DNA of 64,000 nucleotides from Pleomorphomonas sp. PLEO. Lineage in GTDB: Bacteria; Pseudomonadota; Alphaproteobacteria; Rhizobiales; Pleomorphomonadaceae. The notes beneath the pieces were generated by a model that did not search any database, was not told where the DNA came from, and saw nothing but the letters and a program-made list of their open reading frames with translations. Made by a program: the position numbers and the translations under genes. The stretch is from positions 1,251,501 through 1,315,500 of the forward strand of contig NZ_CP166625.1 of the NCBI RefSeq assembly GCF_041320595.1, written 5' to 3'. Positions 34,815 through 41,486 of the stretch are shown here, in pieces (within the stretch, counting starts at the first letter, position 1; each line of letters opens with the position of its first letter).

Positions 34815-35509
34815 CGCTTCACCTCCGACGATGTCGGGTGTGGCACTTTGACGACGCCATCCCTTAGCTCGGCGCGGAAGAACAGCGAGGGTCGGCCGGG
34901 TGCGGCATGGTCGATGTCGTAGAGCATGAAGCCGAGATCGCGCGGTTGGCCGAACCCGAGATCGGACGTCCGATCGGGCGGGTCGACGTCGGGGAACGGG
35001 CCATCCGGCGACAGCAGATCGAAGGCGGCGGGGAACTCGCGCGTGCCGAGACAGGGTTGATGGAAGCACTGGCCGCGGGCGGCGCGGCGGTTGAAAGTGT
35101 CGAGGTGCTTGCCTTCGTTGTCGTCGTCGCCAGCCCGCGTCGTCAGTTCGAAATGGGCCGAGATGACATAGGCGACGTCGACCAGCACTGTGGCGGCCCG
35201 CTGCTGACGGTCCTCGTCGACCAGAAGTTGGAAGTCTTCGAGGCTACCCCGGTTCATCGCCGTCTTGATCTTGCCGGCTGGCGCCTTGTGGCCAACCTCG
35301 TTGCGGCGGATCGACTGAAAACGGATCGGTTTCAGCACGCGAATTTCGTCGATGATCCAGCGGATTGCCGGCTTCCAATGGATGGCTTCGAGAATGCCGC
35401 GCGCCGCCGACGGCGTCATCACGTCATAAGAGACGCGCTCCACCTTCATCTCGGGGCGCGTGAAGCAGGCCCGGTCGCCAGAAACCTTCAGTCGGATGCC
35501 ATAGGGCAT
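34811..35509 (-). CDS. cas5: Type I-C Cas5 (Cas5c/d), crRNA-processing endoribonuclease
   Basis: 232 residues. MPYGIRLKVSGDRACFTRPE, VERVSYDVMTPSAARGILEA and IHWKPAIRW are the classical Cas5d N-terminus; GTREFPAAFDLL lies in the second half. In type I-C this protein replaces Cas6: it cuts the repeat hairpin and keeps the 11-nt 5' handle. ATG 35509 follows GAGGAG. Upstream in its probable mRNA lie a 10-bp hairpin and one isolated CRISPR repeat, a predicted substrate of Cas5 itself. It starts the cas5-8c-7-4-1-2 operon. Confidence 0.96.
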   Translation of the reverse strand: MPYGIRLKVSGDRACFTRPEMKVERVSYDVMTPSAARGILEAIHWKPAIRWIIDEIRVLKPIRFQSIRRNEVGHKAPAGKIKTAMNRGSLEDFQLLVDEDRQQRAATVLVDVAYVISAHFELTTRAGDDDNEGKHLDTFNRRAARGQCFHQPCLGTREFPAAFDLLSPDGPFPDVDPPDRTSDLGFGQPRDLGFMLYDIDHAAPGRPSLFFRAELRDGVVKVPHPTSSEVKR

Positions 35510-35529
35510 GCTTTCACTCCTCGAAATAG

Positions 35530-35616
35530 CCTCCGGGGAGAATCCCCGGAGGTTTTTCAGCTAGAGCGTGAAACACATAACTATGTTTCGATCCGCGCCC
35601 CTGCGTGAGGGGCGAC
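35530..35616 (-). ncRNA. Solitary CRISPR repeat plus spacer-like guide and hairpin (CreR/CreA-like RNA candidate)
   Basis: 35585-35616 is a perfect 32-bp copy of the array repeat in the same orientation, standing alone 5.7 kb from the array. On the minus strand it is followed by a 32-nt spacer-sized segment (35584-35553) and, where the next repeat would be, by a perfect 10-bp hairpin CCTCCGGGGA-ttc-TCCCCGGAGG (35552-35530). The segment starts ATAGTTATGTGTTTCAC, which matches the site at 35787-35803 in 15 of 17 positions behind a TTC PAM. This suggests a crRNA-like RNA, cut by Cas5 from the cas5 leader, that guides Cascade to its own upstream region. The function is inference. Confidence 0.75.
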
Positions 35617-35625
35617 AAGTGTCCA

Positions 35626-35718
35626 TCAGGACAACAGATCAATAACAACCTTGATGGCTAGCGCCAGAAGCTTCGACACAAAATCCCAGCGCCAGTCGTC
35701 GGATTTCCAGGGCTTCAT
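35626..35718 (-). CDS. 30-residue ORF between cas3 and the solitary repeat
   Basis: ATG 35718 to TGA 35626, preceded by GGAG with a 7-nt spacer, an excellent ribosome binding site. The peptide has a Trp-rich charged start (MKPWKSDDWRWDF) and a hydrophobic amphipathic end (VSKLLALAIKVVIDLLS), the general look of a small membrane-active toxin, though a leader peptide is also possible. It lies downstream of the predicted Cascade target and ends 10 bp before the solitary repeat, the place a CreT-type toxin would occupy. An overlapping 49-codon ORF (ATG 35788 to 35639) in another frame lacks a ribosome binding site. Confidence 0.45.
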   Translation of the reverse strand: MKPWKSDDWRWDFVSKLLALAIKVVIDLLS

Positions 35719-35783
35719 TGCTCAACTCCGGTGTGCACCTCGGCACCACCAAGAGATGGGATAAGATCCCTTCTTCGTCAAGG

Positions 35784-35803
35784 TTCATAGTAATGTGATT
35801 CAC
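35784..35803 (+). promoter_or_regulatory. Predicted Cascade target (TTC PAM plus 17-nt partial protospacer) upstream of the cas5 operon
   Basis: Plus strand: TTC (35784-35786) then ATAGTAATGTGATTCAC (35787-35803). Compared with the solitary-repeat guide, positions 6 and 12 differ, 1-5, 7-11 and 13-17 agree, and the match ends at position 18. On the minus strand a TACTAT lies inside the target and TTGACG (35781-35776) directly beyond the PAM, so a bound Cascade would block a promoter here. No full promoter was proven. Confidence 0.65.
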
Positions 35804-35811
35804 AAACAGTT

Positions 35812-38049
35812 TTACCAGATCTGGCTTTCTGTCGCCAAATACTCCGCGTCGTCCCACAGCAGTCCAACGCCATCCGTGTAGAGATCGGGCGTTTGCAGCA
35901 CGGCGAACTGGTCGCCACGCAGCCCCTCCTGTTCGAGCCGCACGTGGCCGAGGGCCATCAGTCGCGCCCGCGCCTTGGGCGGCACCTGAACGACGAAGCC
36001 CTGTAAGGCACGGGCGAGAGCGCCAGACGGGACGTCCTTCAAGCCAAGCTTGTCCAGGACCTTCGCTGCTTCCGGCTCACTTGCCACGATTACCGGCAAC
36101 AGACCGCTGTCGATCATCCGGAAATTCTCGCCGATAGTGCGATAGGCAAAGCTAGTCGTGCCGAGGGCGCCATCGAGGCGGAGCTTTTCGAGGATGCACT
36201 CGCGGTCGAGGTCATCCCCTACTCGCCAGAACACCTCCTCGAAATAGTCGGTGATGGCTGCGGGCGAGAACAGATCGCCATGCTTGCCCTTGATGCGCTC
36301 GAAATCGCCGATCAGTCCCTCGATCTCCCGCGGCGTCGTGTAGCCGACCGGTTTGAAAACCGTGACTATACTCTTGTCAGGATCGCGCCGGCCTTCGCGG
36401 TTGACGCGCCCCGCCGCCTGCGCCAACTGATCCAGCCCCGCTTCGGCGCGGAAGGCGCAGGGAAAATCGAGATCGACGCCGGCCTCGACCAACGATGTGG
36501 CGATCAGCCGACAGGGCAGATCATGCTTCAAGCGATGCCGGACATCGGCGAGGATGCGGCGACGATGTACGGCGTATTGCCGGGTCGTCAGGTGGATAAT
36601 GCCGTCGAGACCAGCTTCGCATGCCTGCTTGAAGAGATCGAGCACGTGAGCACGGCTGTTGGCGATCACCAGCGCTTGCGGTCGGTCGGCGAGCGCTGAG
36701 ACGAGGGCGTCATTGTCCATCTCGCCGGTAAGTTCCAGGCGGACGCGGCGCAGCTGACGGCTGAGGCCCTCCGGATCTGGCGCCAGCTCGCGGTCGGCGA
36801 GCGGCAGGCCGTGCTTAGGGAAATGCTTCTTGCCAAGCGCCGGCTGCGTCGCTGTACAGAGCACCACCGAGGTGCCGTAGTTGTTCGCCAGTTCGTTGAT
36901 CGCCCGCATGATCGGTATCAGGAAGGGGCGCGGCAGTGTCTGTGCCTCGTCAAGCACGATCACCGAGCGAGCGATGTTGTGCAGCTTGCGGCAGCGCGAG
37001 GGTCGATGGGAAAAGAGGCTTTCAAACAGCTGGACGTTGGTGGTGACGACGACGGGCGCGTCCCAGTTCTCGCGCGCCAGCTTCAGCTTGTCGCGGTCGG
37101 CGCGCGACCTAAGCTCCTCCTCGTCGAGCGCCGAGTGATGCTCGAGCACATGTTCGTCGCCCAGCACGTCTCGGAAAATATCGGCTGTTTGGTCGATCAC
37201 CGACGTGAAGGGGATGGCGTAGATGATGCGGTCGAGCCCGTGGGCGCGGGCGTGCTCCAGCGCAAAGGCGAGCGAGGTCAGCGTCTTGCCGCCGCCGGTT
37301 GGCACCGTCAGCGTGAACAGGCCCAGCGGATCGCTGGCCTTCGCGCGAACATGGGCGAGCACCTCGGCACGCAGGCGATTGACCGGGTTGTCGGCCGCGG
37401 CCGTGGTCTTGTTCGTCATGTAGGCGTCAAAACCGGAGATGAAGCCGGGCAGCAGGTCGGCAAGGCGCCGCCATGCGCGGTCGATGGTCAGCCCCTCGAC
37501 CCGGGCGTAGAATTGCTCGGTGTCCTGGAAGTCGGCGTCGGCGAGGCAGGAGAACAGCATGCGGCCAAGCATGGCAAACGAGAAGCCGGGCTGGTCGGTC
37601 TGCTTCAGCTTCTTGACGAGGCCGACGGTATCGACATCGTTGGGCAGATAGCTCGTCCACGCCGGATCGAGACCATCGGGATCGAACTCGGCCAGACGCG
37701 CATGCAGCGAGCTACCGTCGCCGGTCCAATCGGGAAGGCCGGCGTGATGTCCGGCGACGGCGTAGGCGACGAGGTCGGCCATCAGCTTCTCTGGGCCGAC
37801 CCAGTTGCGCTTGCGGACGAGATAGGCACCGGCCAGCGAATGCTCGACGGATGGCCCGCCCCTCAGCCTGCGATCGAACCCCTCGGTTGCCTTGCCAATA
37901 TCGTGGTAGTGTCCGGACAGGCGGGCGGCGCCCTGCATGCCGAACGACGCCGCCATCAGTGCGGCCAGACCGGCCACAGCTTCGAGGTGGTCCGGCAAGG
38001 TTTGCCAATCACCGCGACACGAATCGCCGGTGGAATGCGCGTAATGCAT
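35812..38049 (-). CDS. cas3: CRISPR-associated helicase-nuclease Cas3 (type I-C)
   Basis: 745 residues. N-terminal HD nuclease with DH20-21 (PDHLEAVAGL), the GHYHDIGKATEGFDRRL motif (H47, H49, D50) and AGHHAG; SF2 helicase with Walker A GGGKTLTSLAFALEHA, DEAQ box (VLDEAQTLP), SAT-like CTATQPA and motif VI QAAGRVNREGRRD; C-terminal accessory domain. It degrades DNA marked by Cascade. It is separated from cas5 by about 300 bp with its own control elements, so the effector nuclease and the Cascade operon can be regulated differently. Confidence 0.97.
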   Translation of the reverse strand: MHYAHSTGDSCRGDWQTLPDHLEAVAGLAALMAASFGMQGAARLSGHYHDIGKATEGFDRRLRGGPSVEHSLAGAYLVRKRNWVGPEKLMADLVAYAVAGHHAGLPDWTGDGSSLHARLAEFDPDGLDPAWTSYLPNDVDTVGLVKKLKQTDQPGFSFAMLGRMLFSCLADADFQDTEQFYARVEGLTIDRAWRRLADLLPGFISGFDAYMTNKTTAAADNPVNRLRAEVLAHVRAKASDPLGLFTLTVPTGGGKTLTSLAFALEHARAHGLDRIIYAIPFTSVIDQTADIFRDVLGDEHVLEHHSALDEEELRSRADRDKLKLARENWDAPVVVTTNVQLFESLFSHRPSRCRKLHNIARSVIVLDEAQTLPRPFLIPIMRAINELANNYGTSVVLCTATQPALGKKHFPKHGLPLADRELAPDPEGLSRQLRRVRLELTGEMDNDALVSALADRPQALVIANSRAHVLDLFKQACEAGLDGIIHLTTRQYAVHRRRILADVRHRLKHDLPCRLIATSLVEAGVDLDFPCAFRAEAGLDQLAQAAGRVNREGRRDPDKSIVTVFKPVGYTTPREIEGLIGDFERIKGKHGDLFSPAAITDYFEEVFWRVGDDLDRECILEKLRLDGALGTTSFAYRTIGENFRMIDSGLLPVIVASEPEAAKVLDKLGLKDVPSGALARALQGFVVQVPPKARARLMALGHVRLEQEGLRGDQFAVLQTPDLYTDGVGLLWDDAEYLATESQIW

Positions 38050-38331
38050 TTAAACCCCCGCGAGCAATCTGAGCGCGCCCTCAATTGCCGTCAACGAGCT
38101 TAAAACTGATTCAGTCGGTTCCACACCAGACTTTTGGTAAACGCACTCGAGTGCGTGCCTATATGGAAGGCCGAAGTGAGCCGCTTGGGTTTACCTCAAG
38201 CGTCAAGTTCCAAGTCGGTCGGAGCCCTTACGAGCGAACCGACCACAATCCCTGTAAAAAGTACTAATTGCCAGTGCCGCCGAAACCTCGCCGGAAGCTA
38301 AGGCTCAAGGCTTACCCATCGCTGGTTCACT
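38050..38331. other. Non-coding end of the island upstream of cas3
   Basis: About 280 bp between the cas3 start and the right island end. It should contain the cas3 promoter, but I see no clear -35/-10 pair, no copy of the solitary-repeat target and no ORF I can support. Confidence 0.4.
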
Positions 38332-38350
38332 GGTGACTCTTTGGTGACAC
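38332..38350 (+). repeat. Island-end 19-mer, right copy (candidate integrase arm site)
   Basis: GGTGACTCTTTGGTGACAC, one mismatch from 1320-1338 and in the same orientation, 46 bp inside the right att copy. It pairs with the left copy as a likely arm-type recombinase binding site; the role is inferred from position and symmetry. Confidence 0.5.
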
Positions 38351-38351
38351 C

Positions 38352-38389
38352 AAAAAGCAAAGGGCTCAGCGATTTCTCGCTAAGCCCTT
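38352..38389 (-). terminator. Island-borne replacement terminator for tRNA-Val
   Basis: Minus strand: a 13-bp stem (AAGGGCTTAGCGA / TCGCTGAGCCCTT, one G-U pair) with a 4-nt loop, then TGCTTTTTG. It lies immediately downstream of the intact tRNA-Val. Because the original tRNA terminator stayed at the left end (1091-1125), this one must have come with the island. Confidence 0.75.
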
Positions 38390-38396
38390 GGAAGGA

Positions 38397-38472
<76 letters not shown>

Positions 38473-38625
38473 GTTTTCCGTTTTTGCGGGGCCGCCTTAT
38501 CGGCGGCGTGGGCGGGGATATAGCGTCCTTTCCTTCCCCATGCAAGGGGCTAAAGACGCTTTTCCGAATTCCCCTTCAAACCCTTGATTTAGAAATCGAT
38601 TCCCGTTGAAAATCCGCGCTCGCCC

Positions 38626-38988
38626 TCAGGCGGCCGCCAGCATCTTCTCCACCTCGCGCACGAGATCCTTGAGATGGAAGGGCTTGGACAGCACCTTTGC
38701 ATCCTTGGGGGCCTGACTGTCGGGATTGAGAGCCACGGCGGCAAAGCCGGTGATGAACATGATCTTGAGGTCGGGATCGAGTTCGGTCGCCCGGCGAGCC
38801 AGCTCGATGCCGTCCATTTCCGGCATGACGATATCGGTCAAGAGCAGCGTGAAGGGTTCTTCGCGCAGTCGCTCGTAGGCGCTCCGGCCATTGTCGTAGG
38901 AGACGACGTCGTAGCCGGCATTGGCGAGCGCCTTGGCCAGGAAACGGCGCATGTCGTTGTCGTCTTCGGCCAGGAGAATACGGTTCAT
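38626..38988 (-). CDS. cpdR: Cell-cycle response regulator CpdR
   Basis: 120 residues, a single CheY-like receiver domain with no output domain. Acidic pocket E8, D9, D10; phospho-acceptor D52 (LLLTDIVMPEMDGIE); Thr in MFITGFAAVAL; K107 region (KVLSKPFH). The sequence is close to the CpdR pattern of alphaproteobacteria. Unphosphorylated CpdR primes the ClpXP protease to degrade CtrA and other cell-cycle factors. A degenerate CtrA-like site (CTAA-N7-TTTA on the minus strand, 39078-39064) lies upstream and could be the known CtrA control, but it is weak. Confidence 0.93.
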   Translation of the reverse strand: MNRILLAEDDNDMRRFLAKALANAGYDVVSYDNGRSAYERLREEPFTLLLTDIVMPEMDGIELARRATELDPDLKIMFITGFAAVALNPDSQAPKDAKVLSKPFHLKDLVREVEKMLAAA

Positions 38989-39358
38989 TTGCGGTTCCGG
39001 TCAGATGAGAAGCGGCGTCGGGCCGCACGATAATCCAACTATCTCACAAGAGCACCGTCAGGGTAAACTTGTGGTTAGCGGCTCCGGTTTTCGGGCTATT
39101 TCCCCTGTGTAGAACTTTTCGGGGGTGCGTTCAAACCCCGTAGTGGAGCGCATTTGACTTTTGGATTGTCCAAGAGGGCGTCGGCGGGCTTCCTGCCCAC
39201 CCTTGGCGGGCGATGAGGACAGGGGCGCCGAGGCGGCTCAGCCACCTTAGCAATGGACAGGTTCGGCAAAACAGGGCAGATTCCAGAATCAGGAGTGCAG
39301 AAGCCCTGTTTTCCGGCCATCAGCGGGTTGGCAGCTAGGCTCTACGGACTGGAGAAGG
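38989..39358. other. Divergent intergenic region between cpdR and the N-formylglutamate amidohydrolase gene
   Basis: About 370 bp holding promoters for both flanking genes. I see TTGACTTTTGGATTG near 39154 and the weak CtrA-like site noted for cpdR, but no RNA gene or ORF I can support. Confidence 0.35.
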
Positions 39359-40255
39359 ATGCGCGTCGTCACCGATTTCCTCTCGGAACCGCCCTTCGAG
39401 ATTCTGTCCCCCGTGGAGCAGACTCATCCTTTCGTCTTCAACTCACCGCATTCCGGCACTGCCTATCCGGAAGACTTCCTCGCCGCCAGCCGGCTCGACC
39501 GGCGCCGCATCCGTCTGTCGGAAGACGCGCATGTGGACAAGCTGTTCATGCATGTCGTCACGGCCGGCGTACCGCTGTTGCGAGCGCATTTTCCGCGCGC
39601 CTATCTCGACGTCAATCGCGAACCCTACGAGCTCGATCCGCGCATGTTCGATGGGCGACTGCCGGCTTTTGCCAATGTTCGCTCCATCCGGGTTGCCGGC
39701 GGTCTCGGCACGGTGCCGCGCGTCATTTCCGAGAGCGAGGAAATCTACGCCGGACCGATGCCGATAGAGGCGGCGCTCGACCGGATCGAGACGCTCTACA
39801 AGCCCTACCATGCCGCGCTCACGCGCCTCCTTGCCCAGACACACGTGCGCTTCGGCCGGGCCGTGCTGATCGATTGCCACTCGATGCCGTCGTCAGTAAG
39901 GGGGCAGGACGCCAAGGGGCGGTCCGATTTCGTGCTCGGCGATCGTCACGGTACCTCGGCATCGCGGGCGCTGACCGACCACGCCGCCGGGGCGCTCACC
40001 GCGCTCGGCTATAAGGTGGCGATCAATCGGCCTTATGCCGGCGGTTTCATCACCGAACATTATGGCCGGCCGGCCAAGGGGCTGCACGCCCTGCAGATCG
40101 AGATCAACCGCTCGCTGTATATGGACGAGCGAACGCTCGATCCGCATTCCGGCTTTGTCCGCCTTACCGCCGAACTCGCCGACTTCATCGACGGCTTGTT
40201 GCGGCTGCCGCTCGAGGTGGTCTGTCCTTCCCCTGGCCGCTTCGCGGCTGAGTGA
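39359..40255 (+). CDS. N-formylglutamate amidohydrolase family protein
   Basis: 298 residues, soluble. HPFVFNSPHSGTAYPEDF has the metal-binding His/Glu-type motif of the FGase family; ARAYLDVNREPYELDP, DRIETLYKPYH, VLIDCHSMPS and QIEINRSLYMDE are further hallmarks. Members hydrolyse N-formylglutamate to formate and glutamate (last step of a histidine-degradation route), but no other hut genes are near, so the substrate is not certain. The 3' end, including the stop codon, lies in a 30-bp tandem repeat. Confidence 0.88.
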   Translation: MRVVTDFLSEPPFEILSPVEQTHPFVFNSPHSGTAYPEDFLAASRLDRRRIRLSEDAHVDKLFMHVVTAGVPLLRAHFPRAYLDVNREPYELDPRMFDGRLPAFANVRSIRVAGGLGTVPRVISESEEIYAGPMPIEAALDRIETLYKPYHAALTRLLAQTHVRFGRAVLIDCHSMPSSVRGQDAKGRSDFVLGDRHGTSASRALTDHAAGALTALGYKVAINRPYAGGFITEHYGRPAKGLHALQIEINRSLYMDERTLDPHSGFVRLTAELADFIDGLLRLPLEVVCPSPGRFAAE

Positions 40256-40316
40256 TTGGCTCCCGGCCGTTTCGCGACTGAATGATGGGCTCCCGGTCGC
40301 TTTGCCGCCCAGTGAC
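40235..40316 (+). repeat. 30-bp tandem repeat (2.7 copies) spanning a stop codon
   Basis: Units at 40235-40264, 40265-40294 and a partial one at 40295-40316, of the form GGCCG-YTTCGCG-RCTGA-TGATTGGCTCCC with few differences. Each unit encodes PGRFA-x-E/Q followed by TGA in the frame of the upstream gene, so the real stop is the first of three in-phase stops. The repeat probably arose by slippage. Confidence 0.7.
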
Positions 40317-40385
40317 AACCAACAGTCTTTGAAACGTTTCGGAAATTGCGCCTCTGGCGCGGCCTTGCAGCCCGAGATAGGCTTC

Positions 40386-40477
40386 AAAAGAAAAGGGGCC
40401 GTCGCGAACGCGGCGGCCCAAGTCTTAGGGAGGAAACGCCCAAGGAGGGCGGACAGCACAGAAACCTGCGCTGTACC
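40386..40477 (-). ncRNA. Candidate small RNA (suhB/alpha-r8-type)
   Basis: Minus strand, about 90 nt. The 3' end is a strong terminator: GGGCCGCCGCG-ttcg-CGACGGCCCC then TTTTCTTTT (40419-40386). In front of it lie GCCCTCCTTGGGCG and TTTCCTCCCTAAGACTTGG, with exposed anti-Shine-Dalgarno motifs, which resemble the conserved end of the rhizobial suhB/alpha-r8 (MmgR) sRNA family as I remember it. A promoter TTGACC (40511-40506), 17 bp, CATTTT (40488-40483) gives a start near 40477. There is no coding gene on this strand. The family name needs a covariance search. Confidence 0.55.
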
Positions 40478-40703
40478 CCACTAAAATGCCGACTTTCGTC
40501 GTATTGGTCAACCCCTCGCGGTAGAAGGTTAACACTTGGTTCGCGTTTTAGTGGGGGATGACGCCGCCAGCAATCGACGCGGTCATGGAAGGAAAATCTG
40601 GATTTCTTCGAATCCAAAAATAAAAACAACGGGATGAACCAGTCGTCAAGGCACAGTTGCAACGTTGCGCTTTGTCTTCATGTTATGTGGGAACATATCA
40701 GAC

Positions 40704-41483
40704 ATGCAGATCACACCCATCTCCAAAGCCTTCTTCGACCGGTTGGCCGATGCGGCCTCGGCGGCGATCATACCGCATTTCCGTACCGCGCTCGCCGTTG
40801 AGAACAAGCTCGAGGGCGCCTTCGATCCGGTAACGATCGCCGACAAGGCCGGCGAGATGGCGATGCGGGAGCTGATTGGCGCTGCTTATCCCGACCACGG
40901 CATTCTGGGCGAGGAATTCGGTAATGCCGGGCTCGATCGGGAAAATGTCTGGGTGCTCGATCCGGTTGATGGCACGCGCTCGTTCATCGCCGGCATTCCG
41001 CTGTGGGGCACGCTGATCGGTCTGAGGTCGGGTGGCCGAGCGGTTCAGGGCATGATGGCGCAGCCTTTCACCGGCGAGCGCTTTTATGGTGACGGTACCT
41101 CGGCCAGCTATAGCGGCCCCGGTGGCGAGCGCTCGCTTCGGACGCGGCCTTGCGGCGACATTTCACAGGCAACGCTGTTCACCACTTCGCTCCACGCCTT
41201 CAACGACTCCGATCGCGCGACCTATCTGGCCGTCGAGCGGCAGGCGAGGCTCGCCCGCTACAGCGCCGATTGTTACGCCTATTGCATGGTGGCGGCCGGG
41301 CAGGCCGACCTCGTCATCGAGGCGGGGCTTCAGCCTTACGACATCACGGCACTGATCCCGGTGATCGAGGGCGCCGGCGGCGTCGTCACATCCTGGACCG
41401 GTGGCAGCCCCATCGACGGTGGCCGCGTGGTCGCGAGCGGCGACCCGCGCCTGCACGAGCAGGTGCTGAAACTGCTGAGCTGA
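40704..41483 (+). CDS. hisN: Histidinol-phosphatase (inositol monophosphatase family)
   Basis: 259 residues from ATG 40704, the usual HisN length; longer readings from 40665 or 40680 lack a ribosome binding site. IMPase metal motifs: E in GILGEEFGN, DPVDGTRSFIAGIPLWGTLI, and the C-terminal D in PYDITALIPVIEGAGG. The DGTRSFIAG-P-WGTL variant is that of HisN-type histidinol-phosphatases, which convert histidinol phosphate to histidinol. The gene stands alone and is convergent with the lipase gene. Confidence 0.8.
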   Translation: MQITPISKAFFDRLADAASAAIIPHFRTALAVENKLEGAFDPVTIADKAGEMAMRELIGAAYPDHGILGEEFGNAGLDRENVWVLDPVDGTRSFIAGIPLWGTLIGLRSGGRAVQGMMAQPFTGERFYGDGTSASYSGPGGERSLRTRPCGDISQATLFTTSLHAFNDSDRATYLAVERQARLARYSADCYAYCMVAAGQADLVIEAGLQPYDITALIPVIEGAGGVVTSWTGGSPIDGGRVVASGDPRLHEQVLKLLS

Positions 41484-41486
41484 AGT

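Noticed and set aside
35553..35584. Second CRISPR repeat behind the solitary repeat (which would make it a normal mini-array)
   Set aside because: The sequence at spacer distance is an unrelated GC hairpin, not a degenerate repeat.
35639..35788. 49-codon minus-strand ORF beginning inside the predicted Cascade target
   Set aside because: There is no ribosome binding site, and it overlaps the better supported 30-codon ORF in another frame. It is kept only as an alternative.
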